From: Endocalyx cinctus
Taxonomy: Eukaryota; Ascomycota; Sordariomycetes; Amphisphaeriales; Apiosporaceae
NCBI GenBank assembly: GCA_001600455.1
Contig: BCKC01000003.1
Span: 5,035,299-5,099,298, forward strand
Reading direction: 5' to 3'
DNA length: 64,000 nucleotides
Shown one piece after another: positions 21,761-34,155 of this stretch. How positions within the stretch are numbered: the stretch's first letter is position 1; each line of letters begins with the position of its first letter. Both the position numbers and the translations under genes were made by a program. Under the pieces are notes generated by a model. The model had not been told where the DNA came from. It worked only from the letters and a program-made list of their open reading frames with translations, and searched no databases.

Positions 21761-22500
21761 AAACAATATTACCATCCTTAAATTTACGGCGAAAAATGAA
21801 AAAAAAAAAAAAAAAAAAAAAGGATTAGTTTAATATTATTTTATTAAAGCGAACGGAAGCTTAATATACCTGCACGGCATCTCGCTTTGTATCGGTACGG
21901 AACCCGAATTTGTACTGTTTCCAGGCTGTACCAGTCTGAGGACGGACTGGTACGGTGTCTAATTCCGTACTGGTGCAGAGCCGTACTGGTACGATCTGGG
22001 ATTAATACGGAGCGAGAAGCCATACTAGGATGCCGAGCTATGGTGTGCAGACCCAGGCATATACATGGGTGCTACGCTCCGTATATAGACCTGTATAAGT
22101 ATTAAGTAGCCGTACTTAGTACTCTGTTATCCTTTTGCGATAAGGAACATTAGTGCTGGTGGTTATAGGTGCAGACTTCTGTCACGATTAGTGGTACTAT
22201 AGTAGAAGAACTAACAAGCTTGCCGGAACAAGTAGAAATACCACCTAAACATCACAGTACAGTAGGGCGCATGCAGCCGGCTAGTGTTGGTGGCCATGCA
22301 TATCTCCAAATCGTCCCTTGTAGGTTTATGAACCACATGTCGTTTTGGGGGCGCAGGCTTGGACCGATTTCATTGGATGACGAGACCGGGTTTTAATTAC
22401 AGCTGAAGAACCTTGCCAGTCGTTTCCAGTATTGTAGCGCAATGGCCGTGGTAAACTTGGAGGGAGCTCGAACCCCGTTTGACCATTCAGTGCATTCATA

Positions 22501-22536
22501 TTTTTTTTTTTTTTTTTTTGGGGGGGGGGGGGGGGG
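22501..22536 (+). repeat. T19-G17 homopolymer tract
   Basis: Nineteen T residues followed directly by seventeen G residues, about 100 bp before the likely start of the SNF2 gene. Exact lengths may be affected by sequencing error. Confidence 0.8.
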
Positions 22537-22633
22537 ACCTGGCCATAAAGACATCGAGGCACGCCGTGCTTCAACACCATTTGTTGTTCGCAAGTACATT
22601 TCAGGCCTTATTACTCATACAATACCATAGGTG

Positions 22634-25600
22634 ATGATCATGGATGCAATACTCGAGCCGCTAGAGCTTCAGCCCGGTCCCTACGCAGGCAACAAGCAGC
22701 AGGCAAAGGCAGAAGCCGTCAAGCAGGATGCGCGACCTGCCAAGAGGCGTCGTAAGAACACAGAGGCCGAGAACCAATGCCAAAATGCAGCAACTTCGGG
22801 TGCGTATTGTTATACTCTATCTCTCAGCAGCAATACGAGCTCCTGCTGACGGACTTGCATACTCGCAGAGCGACAAGTCAAAGAATGCACTCAGTACGAT
22901 GTGTGTTTCGGAGTGGTAATACGATTCTTACATCCCTCGTGCCGTCTGGACCTCTATTGATGAAATTATCTGATTTTGAGCGAATAGATCATGGCAGAAG
23001 CATCTCTGACTTTTGACTCTGTACGCGACGAAGACGGGGACATACCAGTGCGTTTAAAGTCCTCACGGGTCATTTTAAAGATGTACAGGCTTGACTCTGG
23101 CCATACTCTGGGCGCGGTAATATCACCGGCAATATCTTCCATCCTGAGCAACTTTTCCGTGACATTGACGGCGTATTTGCTGTTCACAGCACAGATGTCC
23201 AAGTACAAGGCCATGCCCAAGTACAAGCAGCCATCCTATGTTCAAGCACCGATCCGCATAGTCGTCTACGGCCTGCTGGCTCAAAAGGCCGCTGTGGGCC
23301 GAGCCTTCTCCGATGCAGCGCTGTATCTCCAGCATCCACGCCAAATCGAGCTCGACGCGAGCATACCGTATGAAAACCCACACTTTCTACTTCGCCCGGG
23401 TAGCTCCTTTCCGAGACTTGAAGATCTTGCGGTCAGTCTCCGTCGGGGTGATAAGCGCTGGACGAATGACCCGATGTCGGAGACAGACAGGGCTCTTCTG
23501 CTTCGCACGTTTGAGACGCCCGACATATCGGCTACTGGGTCCGTCGTCCGCCCCAGTGAGCGCTTGCAGTCCGAGCTGAAACAGTAGGTTGCATCGTTTT
23601 ATTTAAGTCGAGAAACCCGTCGCTTACCAACTTGTAGACACCAGAGAGCCGCATTGGCCATCATGGTTGAGAAGGAAATTGGAAATTTCGCGGATTCCAG
23701 CCTGCCGCAGTTGTGGGAGAAAATCTGCGAGCCAGGCGGACAAGACCGGTCAGCTGATTACCTTCTTTTTTTCCCTCTTCCATTTTTAATCATTTTGTAC
23801 GATGACAATGCGAGAAAAGCATCCCGAGCTGACCAAAATTTCAGCTACCGGCACGTCATTACCGGCGCCCGCAGTCTGTCAGTTCCACCAGTCATCCGAG
23901 GAGGCATATTAGCCGATGTGAGCTGCGCGTCGTCCTCGTACTCTCTACAAAGCTAACCTTCTAACTTTTAGGAAATGGGCCTCGGCAAGACTCTTTCAAC
24001 CCTCGCACTCATAATGTGGCATCTCGACGCGCTCGAGAATTTGTATGTCACGACAGATATAGCTGCCAGCCGCACGACGTTGATCATAACTCCCAAATCT
24101 AGTAAGAACACCTCGCTCGCTTCGCCGTTTCTCATGTTATGGTACTGTACTGAAGAGTGAAGCTATTCACGAATGGAAGCAACAAATCGAATGGTCAGTG
24201 GTTACTTAGGGAGCTCGCGGTGAAAACAGCAGTGGATAAGCGCTAGCTAACGTCTTCAAAGTCATATAAAACCCGGGGCTATCCGCGTTTTCATATACCA
24301 TGGCTTGACTAAACAGCAGGTAACTGAGAACATCGGACAAGCGGATATTGTACTGACGACGTACGACACCCTGCGGTCCGATCGATTCCTCGGCGATCGA
24401 ACGTGGGGAAGGATAGTTCTAGACGAAGGTTTGTCCATCCGTTCCATTGGAGTCTTGACACATGTCTTGGACATACAGTGAGATGAGTCGAGTAAATGCT
24501 AAGACCCGCTTGAAAACCAGCCCACATAGTTCGCAACCGCTCCTCCAAGATATTCAGCGCCGTCTGTGCCCTACGCTCGCCCCGTCGGTGGTGCTTAACG
24601 GGCACGCCCATCCAGAACTCTTTAGAGGACTTCGGCTCGCTCCTCGGCTTTGTGCGATGCTCTCCTCTGGACGCGCCGGAGAGCTTTGACTTTTGGATTC
24701 ACGCGCCCATCAAGTCGAGGAGCCATTTTGCCGTTGACCAGCTACGAAAGCTGATAAAGGCCACGTGCATCAGGAGGACCAAGGATCTACTCCAGGACGC
24801 GTTGAATCTGCCAAGGAAGGTCGAAGTGCAAGAATTATTAGATTTTGATTCGGGCAACAAGAGCCTGTACAAATTCTTTAGCGACAGGGCCGCGACCATG
24901 GCGCACAATGGTGACGATGAGAAAAGTTCCAGAGGCAGCCGGAGCATATTGCCGTTGATTAGCATGTTGAGGCTCATTTGCGATCACGGCGAGGCCCTTC
25001 TTCCTGAGGCGGCTCGAAACGCGTGGCGCAGGAGGGATCACCATTCTGTGGACTGGCAGATCCTGTCCGCTGAGACGAGCGTGTGCGCTTCATGTGATGT
25101 CGCCGTTGAGGAGCTAGGAAACTTCGGCACGTCGCAAACTCAACCCAGCTGCGGACACGTCATCTGTCCTGCCTGTAGGTCAGAGGAACAATCAAGTTCC
25201 GGTGACGAGGACATTTCTTGTCTCAAATGCAGAGGCAAGTCTCCCGTACCTCGGGAGACTCATCGGAATGCTCCATCGCTGGCGCTTGAAGACTCGAGCG
25301 GCCTTTCTGATTATCGGCCATCCGCGAAAGTCTCGGCTTTGCTGCGCAGACTCGGCACAGGACCGTCCGGGGGGAAGAGCGTCGTGTTTAGTTACTGGAC
25401 GAGGATGCTGAGTCTGATTCAAATAGCGTTGCAGATCAACGGAATTCGATTCGAGCGTGTGGATGGACAAAAATCGCTGCCGGGGCGTATCAGTGCGCTG
25501 GATAATTTCAACACAGATCCGAACTGCAGGGTGCTTCTCGCTAGCATCGGCAGCATAGGAGTAGGGTTCGTCCATCGTCACGACAAGTCGGAACACCTGC

Positions 25601-26042
25601 GACTATCCGCTAACACTTTCGCAGTGTCAATCTGACCGTGGCAAACTCGGTGCATATCATGGAGCCGCAGTGGAACCCCATGGTCGAGGCTCAAGCGATC
25701 GATAGAGTCCATCGGATCGGGCAGCGGCAAGAAGTAATGGTAGTACGGTATTTTATCAAAGATTCTATTGAATCGGTAAGTTCAGTGTCGACTCGGAAAG
25801 GGGAAAGAAATGTTAGTAACTACGTACTAATCAAACGTCCCGTGTCAAGTATGTCAAGTCTGTTCAAGATGACAAGCTGAGGCTGATCCAGCAGTCCTTG
25901 TCTTCGAGCGAGCCACAACAGGTCAAATGCGATAAGAGGCATTGGAAGGTGAGTGCCATACCTCATCGCTTGGTCCCCTATCTCAGGTTAGCTAACGCCC
26001 TACTAGATGCTGGTCGAAGCCCTGCAACGGGACTGTGCGTGA
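22634..26042 (+). CDS. SNF2-family helicase with RING finger (Rad5/HLTF-like)
   Basis: Predicted nuclear DNA translocase with a ubiquitin-ligase-type RING. Twelve exons: 22634-22799, 22869-22915, 22988-23583, 23638-23748, 23845-23917, 23972-24101, 24163-24193, 24262-24428, 24521-25565, 25625-25775, 25850-25948 and 26007-26042. Phases are consistent throughout and sum to 883 aa. Walker A is in GILADEMGLGKT (about 327-338), the DEAH box is at about 439-442, and SLTGTPIQN-type motif III reads CLTGTPIQNSLEDFGSLLGF. A C3HC4 RING (CASC, CGHVICPAC, CLKC) starts at about residue 629. The C-terminal helicase lobe has GVGVNLT and EPQWNPMVEAQAIDRVHRIG. The short exons were located from GT-AG signals plus family conservation. 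ATG 22640 is an alternative start. It looks intact despite its accessory surroundings, and it faces the NACHT gene tail to tail. Confidence 0.85.
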
Positions 26043-26494
26043 GGTGCAGATGCCATCGCGGAAAACGAGTACGGAGTTGACGATTTGGTGGGGAGATTCG
26101 CTCCCAACCCGTAATACAACTGTAATCCATGATAACGACACAGGGAGGATTTGCGTCTCGCAATAGGAACATTGTCCTAGCATTAAATCAACAATCTGCA
26201 TTTTTTGTTTTGGGTCAGACCAATTAATCCTAAAAAGTGCCCCTGTCAGACTCCCACGCTAATAAACTGAAGTGGCGATATATGTTGCCACCCACCAAGA
26301 AACTTCTAGAAAAAGCTGACAGCGACTTCTCGCCACGGCTACAAGTATATAAGCTTAATTCTTTACCACTCTTTGCATGCATAGAAGATAGACAATAACA
26401 CACATTCATTTTTACCCCCTAGTAATTGAACCTCCCTGTAGATCCATATACTTCACAGCCCTCGACTGCGTCAAGTGAACTGGGAATGGCTGCT
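26043..26494. other. Convergent spacer, SNF2 and NACHT genes
   Basis: Short 3' spacer between two convergent accessory genes. Nothing recognisable except a near-match TACGGAGTT at 26070. Confidence 0.5.
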
Positions 26495-29400
26495 CTACTC
26501 TCGCTGCCTTTGCTCGGTTGACGAGCGAACGAGCTCGTGCCAATCCATCTGGAGCCACCGTGCCAAGCCTTTTGCTCCCATCTCATCTTCTGGTTTCAGT
26601 CTGCCCCAGCCGAGGTCTGGGTCTGCGCCTCTCTCCAGGAGCATCTTCATCATGTGCGCGGCCTCTTCGGAAGTGTCTCGGGCTGCCCAATGCAAGGCGG
26701 TGCGACCGCGGCCAGGAGGGACTTCGGCTTCGAGGAGCACCCAGTCGCGCCAAGAATCTCGCCAGCGGTGATTGATGGGGGCACCCAAGTCTAGAAATGT
26801 TCTGGCCGCCTCGACTGAGCCGCCCGCTTGTGCAACTTTTACTAACAAATTGCCAAGCACTCGCGGCGGGACTCGCCCGGCTCTTGTGACGGTCCTACAA
26901 GCTTCGAGAAGCCACATCTGTTGATCGGGGTTCTTCTTTGCAGTTTTCCATAGAATGGCACTGCATAAAAAGTCATGCATTCCGCTCTCCTTCTGGAATT
27001 CATTCACATACTGATCCCGTTTTACCTCGTACTTGTCATGGAACGAATCTGGCCTGCCAATGAAATCCAAGAGTGCCGCGCCAGCTTCGCCTGAGCGTGA
27101 TTTAAGAACTGTAACCGCCAACGTGTTAGAGTTGTCTTCACTGGTCTGCAGCTCAAACGCCCATGTTAGTAGGTACTGAATTGTCTCTGGGTGCTCGCTT
27201 TCGATGCTAGCTTGAATTATCAGCACGAGTTGCTCAATTCCAACGTACTTGAAATGTTCAACTAGCAGGCGGGCGATTGGGAAGGAGCCAAGGCTGGCAG
27301 CTAATTTGATCAACTCGCCTTTGACATGCGAAATCTTACGATGGTCCGGTGGCAAGGTTTTACGCAGATTCTCGAGATCTTCGCACCTCGTCGACTCGAA
27401 GAGAATCGGATATAGCTCGTTGAGTTGCTGCTCTGACAATGACTGGTTACTCGACTGCGCGGGCTGATTTTGATGACGAGTTTTCCAGTGGGCATGCTCT
27501 TCCTCTCTCGTAAAGAAGCCGAAGTCGGAGAAGGGGCACCCTGACACCGGGCATTTAAATGGGCGGCCATGGTGGGTAATGTGATACTCGGATTCTTTTG
27601 ATGATTTAAAACCAATGCGAAGATATTGACAAGAGATGAATATGCACTTGTGAAGATGATTCCCGTAGTGATTCTCCGCGGCAGCACAATGGCAGCCTTG
27701 TATGTGCTTTCGGCCGGAGCAGATGATATCTTTGATGGTATTCTCCACCAGAATATGAGATCTGGATATCGTGAGAGGGTCATGCTTAGACCAAGAGGCT
27801 AGACGTTTATAAGTTGTTAAACTGGCGAAAGAATCAGGTATTAATACGATGGGGTAGGGGTCTCACAATAATTATCTGTTGTCCACTCGTGTCTTTGTGG
27901 ATTATTATAGAAATAAACCGCGTTTGAAAATAGTTTAGCTGCCTCTGGCCAGTTCTCTAGGCGTTTCCGGGATTTTCCTGGCATCTTAAGCTGCCTGCTG
28001 TCGATGTCGGCGAAGTCGTCATTCTCGCGTTCATTAGCGAGGTCATTGATAAGTGCTCCTATATCTTCAGCGACGGCCTCGGAACCTAACGAATCGAGAT
28101 ACTGTTGGAGTATCAGAACCCAGTTGGATGAGGCGAAGCTTATAAACCGAAATTTTCCCTGGAGGATGTCTCTTTTCATCTCCTCGGGCGTAAGGTCTTG
28201 ACTCAGGGCACTCGATAAGAAATAGACACAGCAAGTACGTAATAAATCGGCGAGAGTATCTTTTATATGTAGAGAATTTTTGACTTCCGAATTGGAGATG
28301 TACCTAGCGTGAAATCAGTTTGGTGTTGGCATACTGCGGCAAAAACCTAGGCTTGTTTACTCTTTTACAGTAAAGTGGACAAATTGGGGGGTTTCGTTTA
28401 TGATCTCCACGATTGGCCCGCAAAATTTTATGATTGGTGTTTGGCTGCTCGCAGAAGGTGTCTCTTCTCGCCCCGGTCGTATTAACAGAGCCTGGTCAAT
28501 CTCTCGGGTCGTTAAGAGCGTAGGGGCGTATGCTATCCAACCTAGAATCCTCCTGGCTTTCTCCCGAGCGGTTGGTGTCAGTGTATTCAACCTCGAGAAC
28601 GCGCGGTCATAACTGTTTAGTGTTAGTAACAATGAATCGAAAAAAGCCTCTAACGACTCACGCGGCGTCTAGGTCTCGTGGGAGAGCTTTTAGTTCCTGT
28701 CGTATTTCGTCTATGTCGGTCAGGAGTTCAATATTATCCAGTACAATCCGGACATAGAGGAACATCCCTATGGTTACCAAAAGCACATTAGTACTGAGCC
28801 TTCTATGAATCAGGACGTACCGCGGGGCGTCGACACTCGCCTTTGGCATGGACGACTAATGAATAGCACATTGCTTGGATTTCGCTCCTTGTCTGCTTGT
28901 CGAAGTCGTTCTCTTCCATCCAGTCTCGAACCCTCGTATCGACATACAGTTTGACGCTGCTCGAGTTCTTGTGGTCCACTCGGATATTCTCACAATAGCT
29001 GCCGATCGTTTTATCGATGTCGTATTCTGCTCTGCTACTGATACATATCTTGACTTCCGGGTAGCTTTTTAAGATGTTTAGAATGAACATCATGATCTGT
29101 TTTCTCTCAAACACTTCGACTTCGTCTAAACCGTCGATTATGAGCGATATTCCGCTCACAGATTGAAGAGCTTTCTTGAAGGTATTTGACGCAACCGTGG
29201 TGCTACTCTTTAAATCATTCTCCGGCACAGCCATGAGGATACTCTGGAGATGCTCGTCATAGGCAGCAAGTTGGAATAACAGAGAGTGAATGACGTCGAT
29301 TGCCTTCACATCGCCGTGTGTATGGCTGGCAAATATATAAAGCGCACGATTGACCTCTTTTGCTTTCTTTACAACCCAGCTGGCCAGAAAGGTCTTCCCT

Positions 29401-30383
29401 GAGAATAATGTTGGATGTTGAATGTGAGGTGATTAGCATCCATAATTATTCTTACCAGCACCCGGAATTCCTTGGAGCCAAAGGATCTTAGTGAATGGGA
29501 CTGGCTTGTTCAGCCATTGGACGAACGCCTCTTCTTTGAGCAACCACGCTTCCGCGTCCTTGCAGCTGCGCATTTGTAGCCAGTCCAATCTGTCGTCGTA
29601 TAACCGCGGGCCAATTGCCGTCGCCAATGCTTGGAATTTCTGTTTGAGCTGGAAGTCGTCCGCCTTTCGAAAGGCTTCCAGTGACTTTACTCGAGCCTCG
29701 TGTTCTAGCTTGATATGCTGCATGGTTACTCCTTCCCTCAACAACTGTGAGTGTTTCTGGATGTTGGACTCGATGTTTTTTATCTCGTCTTTGCAGCGCG
29801 GCCACAGCGCAGAAAAGAAGGCCTGCCATCCTATCGGAGGAACATTGTTAACTTCTTAAATGGCTATGATATGATTGTATGGAAACGGCTCACGGGATTG
29901 CCCAAAGAATTTCAATGCAATAGAGTAGAAATCTAGGATATCTCGGAAAAAGAGACCCAGGACACCCTTGATCCTATGCTCGTCGCGTATAATATCGCAA
30001 ACTGCTTGGAATTGTGGCAGTAGGTCTCCAATCCTCGTCAGCGTTTCCACGATTGCATCGAAGCCTTCTTTTATGTTTGACGTCCATAAGAGTAGGAGCT
30101 TTATGGGCCCCCATATCAAGGCGAGAATGTCGGGTTGGACCTGAACGAAGACTTCTAATACGCCCGTATAGCTTCGAAGAGTCTCTAGGAGAGGAGCTAA
30201 TCTGGCGAGGTTCCTTAACCGGTTTTTTCTCCCATGTTCTTCTTGGAGTCTTTCGGCTGCATCGTAAACTTGATCGATACTATTAACCGCCAATATGTCT
30301 TGGTGTAGGGTCGCGTTGCAACCTTTGGTATTTTTTAAAAAGTCGCGCTTGGCGTCCTCGAAAGCCTGAAGTAGGGGATCCAT
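26495..30383 (-). CDS. NACHT STAND (NLR-like) protein with C2H2 fingers and ankyrin repeats
   Basis: Fungal NLR-type signalling ATPase, a family linked to heterokaryon incompatibility and innate-immunity-like responses. Seven exons on the minus strand (5' to 3'): 30383-29894, 29830-29456, 29398-28841, 28767-28662, 28612-28361, 28303-27867 and 27798-26495; phases agree and give 1173 aa. The N-terminal 200 or so residues resemble the DUF7708-type helical domain of fungal STAND proteins (LIWGPIKLLLLWTSNIKEGF). Walker A GIPGAGKT is at about 284-291 and is split by an intron. Walker B LIIDGLDE is at about 374-381. A winged-helix segment (RRILGWIAYAPTLLTTREID) follows. Exon 7 encodes paired C2H2-like fingers (FKCPVSGCPFSDFGFF) and degenerate ankyrin units, the clearest being GRTALHWAARD. 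The third intron has a GC donor (AAAG|GCGAGT). An upstream in-frame ATG near 30438 is possible. Confidence 0.85.
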
Positions 30384-31040
30384 CGACGTGGTATCTGATT
30401 TGATCTGGCCTTCAATGGCATCCGTGACTACGCACATACAAGGGCAAATGAGAAACAACCAACCAGTTCTGTTGTCGATGCGAATGGGAGTAGGCGTGAG
30501 GGAAGTTTGGGGTAGATATAGTGGCATTCAGGTATGTAGAACATCTACTGCATGGACAGGGGCCAGGAGGAGGCGATGATAGATGATACCCTGTAGGCCA
30601 ATAGGAGAGAATTGTGGGCGTGATGGCCAGACAGTGGCACAGGCAGGCGGCCCCTCTGCCCCTGCAAGCCTAACGCTTATGGGGTAGAGGCCAACACCCG
30701 AAGTCCCTGCCTGCCTGCTTGCATGACTCACAGCTGACAGTCGGTCACCCTCTCAGTCTTGGTCTTTTCGAATATGGAATTTCTCAGTAATCATAAGTGC
30801 TGTCATTTGATAATATTTTAGGAATCGCTATGTGTGCGCGTGCGAAACTGGCCTTGCTAGCTTACCCCTGTCTGAAGACGAGTGCGGGGATTGGGCCTAT
30901 TGCCTGCTGTTCGTCGCTGCCAACAGATTGACAGTCTTAACGCCCACTTCCCGATGTGTTGGTCAATACGGAGTAATATAATTGTCCTTGTTTATGTCTG
31001 CCAATTACAGCCACACACTTCCCAGTTAGTATTCCTTTTT
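30384..31040. other. Spacer upstream of the NACHT gene
   Basis: Presumed promoter and 5' leader of the NACHT gene. One exact TACGGAGTA motif lies at 30967-30975. No supported gene. Confidence 0.45.
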
Positions 31041-31796
31041 TCACGCTCCAACACCCTTCGTAGATGACGAGTCCTTCGAGAACGGGGGCAGCTGTGCATC
31101 TTCATAAGGGTACCCTGCGTAGTCCATATCGTCGATGATGTCAAGTAAGCACGGCAACAGCATAAACATGTCGAGCACCTCGTCGGAACTCTCGGCCATA
31201 TTTTCCATTTTCTTTCGATTATTATGGGTGTCCGGGATCTGGGTGAGAAAATGACATGACCCGGCCACCACTGGACCCGAAGGTGGCTAAATTCCCCGTA
31301 GGCCAAGCGATGGGAGATGCCTGCAGCTCTTCCATTCATAGGTCATCTTGGAAGTGGATGGTCCTGTAATCGTGGCTCCTGCTGGGACGTGGCACCGTTC
31401 CCGGCAGCCGAGCTGCGTGATGGCTGGCTGTCGCATCAGCATCTGGCGCCACGAGGCGTTCGGGCGCATGACGGTGTCTCGAAGGGGCGGCTTCAGCACG
31501 GCCAAGTCAAGCAAGTTTTGCGGTTTACATCGCGCGTCTTGGACGGGTCCTTCTCCGCATTCTCGCCGCCCTGCTGCTTTGCGCCGTTGAACTAGATGGG
31601 TAAATTCTCGATTAATATGAAATTCAACCTTGGAGGGCCGCCGGAGACGCGAGAGCTTGGTCGAAAGAGTAAAGCTTCCTGGAGCGCGGGGCTGGTAATT
31701 AAGGAGCGCCGATGTAAGGAGCGTGCGCATGTCCAGCTTGGCGAGAACCCCCATAGTTGCCCTTAAGCCAAGCTCCGTGAGCCAAATCCAAGTCAA
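31041..31796 (-). pseudogene. Possible decayed F-box-like protein gene
   Basis: A minus-strand frame (31796-31287) contains RPNASWRQMLMRQPAITQLG, which resembles a motif I associate with a large family of uncharacterised fungal F-box-type proteins. After its stop the same frame reopens (31271-31041, MENMAESSDEVLDMFMLL), while a second frame holds LAYGEFSHLRVQWWPG in between. No intron of plausible length fixes these shifts, so a broken gene with at least two frameshifts is the simplest reading. No F-box itself is visible. The call rests on a short motif and is weak. Confidence 0.3.
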
Positions 31797-32519
31797 ATGT
31801 AATCAAATTAACACCGTTTTACTGTCAGGGTATGACGAGGTGTGGGCTATTAGCCACCCACAACCAGGGGTGATATTAATAACTAGAAGCTTATAAGTAG
31901 GAAGGACGCCTCCTGCTAGACTGTGATAGAATAGCGATTGGCGATAGGCAGGGCTGTCGTAATTGCTATATTGATTGTAAAACCCTAAGATGAGGAAAAA
32001 GATAGGTATCTAAGTACCACGCAAGGATGGACGTTTATATATAGGTTCCAAGAACGCTGAGAAAGACTCAACTTACCTTTCTTTTTCTAAAGGGTTATAC
32101 GAGGATGTATCTAACCCAAGGTTAATTAATTACTTGATTAACCTTCATGTCATTTTATTCTCGTCCACCTTTTGGAGTTATGGAAGCTTCTTAGTCGCGA
32201 CTGAAGGTATTGACTTTCAACTTGATCATTTATCTGCTACGCTGTTGTTCTGGGATATGATTCGACACAAGTACTGTGAGCCTGATGAAATGAATGAACC
32301 AAGTAACAGCGAAATCTCACGATTTCATCTAGTAACGGGCGTTGAGAAGTTTATGTAGTCTTGTTTTGTTATTTCAGAGGTTGCCATCATCGGTATCAAC
32401 ACATGTCATTGATTGGTGAACTAGTCAGTTTGATTGGCTTGAGATACATTCTTCAGGTGATGTGGCATCTTCTACTGTCCATCGCTTGGGGTGTTATTTA
32501 TTACGTAGGCTTGCATCAA
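31797..32519. other. Spacer downstream of RRP3
   Basis: No supported gene. Short open frames here lack any family signature. Confidence 0.5.
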
Positions 32520-34155
32520 TTATCCTTCTTCAGCATCCATATCATCGCGGCGGTGTTTTCCATTAGCTCGCCGGCGACCTTTCAATACGGACCCTCTTTT
32601 ACCCTGGCCGTCAAGAAGGCTCCTCATCTCCTTCCGTGCACTACGCTGAGCTTCTTCGCAGCGTTCGCTAAAGACCATGACTTCATCTTTATCAGCTACG
32701 TACTCGGGAAGCTTCTTCCCGAGAGCCTCTTCTGTCCTCTGAAATGTTTCTAGGTCGTATTGGCTCACTAGGCTGATGGCTTGACCGGCGTTTCCAGCCC
32801 GAGCAGTTCGACCCACACGATGTACGTAGGTCTTACTATCCTGAGGCATATCAAAATTGATGACGATATCGACTTTAGGGATATCCAACCCTCGGGCGGC
32901 GACGTCACTATGCCGATTGCGGTCAGTATCTAGATCATATTAAAGGAATCTTTTGCAAACCGGGATATTCCAAGCTCAAGATAACTTGACGGAGGCACCG
33001 CGGTATTCCAAGGGCTACTCACGTCGCGACGAGAATTTTCCGAGAACCGGATTTGAATTTGTTTAGAGCGCCGAGTCTAGAAGATTGGGAAAGTTGACCT
33101 AAGAGACAACGTATCAGAAGCAGTGACCGGGGGAGCACGGGGAATGAATACTACGAAAGCTCACCATGCAGAGGAATGGCGCCGAACCCTACGGCCCTCG
33201 CTAACAGCGACACCCTGTGGGTTTCGTGCACGGTCCTCGTAAATATGATGGTAGAACGACCGGCGAATTCGTTTAGGAGGTAGAGAAGATATAGATCCTT
33301 TTTCACCTGCGGGACAAGGAGGTAATACTGTTTTAGGGTGGACACGGTCTGGTATTTCTTGTCGCTTACCGAGACGCGTACCGGGTCTCTCAAGCTGGCT
33401 CGCTGTAAGCTTTCGACCTTGGAGGACATGGTGGCGGAGAACAGAAAGGTTCGTCTCTCTCTCGGAACGAATTTGAGTAGCTTGTCAATGACGGGACCGA
33501 AGTCCATGTCTAGTAAGCGATCGGCCTCGTCTATGATGAGAAATTTGGTGGTGGCCAGTTTAAATCCTTTGGTCTTCTCCAGGTGATCTAGCAGCCTACC
33601 CGGCGTGGCGACAACTACGTGAGGCTTCTTGGCCAGCGCGATGGACTGAGGAACCATATCGAGACCGCCGACGATGACGGCAGAACGCACACCGATGGTG
33701 GCGCCGAGGGCATCGACGGCCTGACCTATCTGAGTGGCAAGTTCACGGGTAGGCGCCAGAATGAGGCCGTAGAACGGGCAAGGACCGGATTCATTATGTT
33801 TCAGGAGCGACTGAAGAAGAGGTAAGGTGAAGGCGGCAGTCTTGCCGGAACCAGTTTCGGCCAAACCTATTATGTCGCGATCCTCGAGAGCTTTAGGGAT
33901 GGCAGCTTGTTGAATAGGCGTGGGAGATTTGAAACCGAGGGACTCGCATGCGTCGCATAACTGATCAACGATGCCGAGATCTTTGAATGTTACCAATTTT
34001 TTTGGAGCCGGGTCTTGATCCGACTCTTGATCCAAGTCTTGATCCAGGTCTTGACCTAAGCCCAGATCTGTTTCCCTCTGTTCATTCCTGCTGGTAGAAT
34101 CATCCGTAGTTTCTACAGAGGGATGCGAAATCTTTCTTCTCTTAGAGGACGACAT
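32520..34155 (-). CDS. RRP3: ATP-dependent rRNA helicase Rrp3 (DEAD-box)
   Basis: Nucleolar DEAD-box helicase needed for 18S rRNA maturation. Three exons on the minus strand: 34155-33165, 33098-33023 and 32907-32520 (phases 1 and 2), giving 484 aa. The Q motif is around [14 protein letters not shown] (74-87), Walker A AETGSGKT at 99-106, then APTREL, TPGR, DEAD (209-212), and SAT in FLFSATM. The C-terminal RecA lobe has [10 protein letters not shown] and [10 protein letters not shown]. The N-terminal tail carries a short [14 protein letters not shown] repeat encoded by 12-nt units (about 34013-34060). Rrp3 is preferred to other DEAD proteins because of the overall layout and the [16 protein letters not shown] junction. 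Divergent from SSF1, another ribosome-biogenesis gene. Confidence 0.93.

Larger units (their letters stand above)
20768..22633. other. AT-rich island with repeat relics
   Basis: TA-rich, gene-free DNA, especially 21380-21660. It contains three exact TACGGAGTA motifs (21103, 21213, 21601), repeat copy A (21645-21760), a 23-nt poly(A) (21799-21821) and several tacgg/gtactgg-rich words near 21890-22080. It looks like decayed repetitive DNA. The right end runs into the SNF2 gene promoter. Confidence 0.55.

Noticed and set aside
22456..22480. tRNA B-box-like GGTTCGAGCTC on the minus strand
   Set aside because: No A box or cloverleaf arms at suitable distance; the upstream side is the T/G homopolymer.
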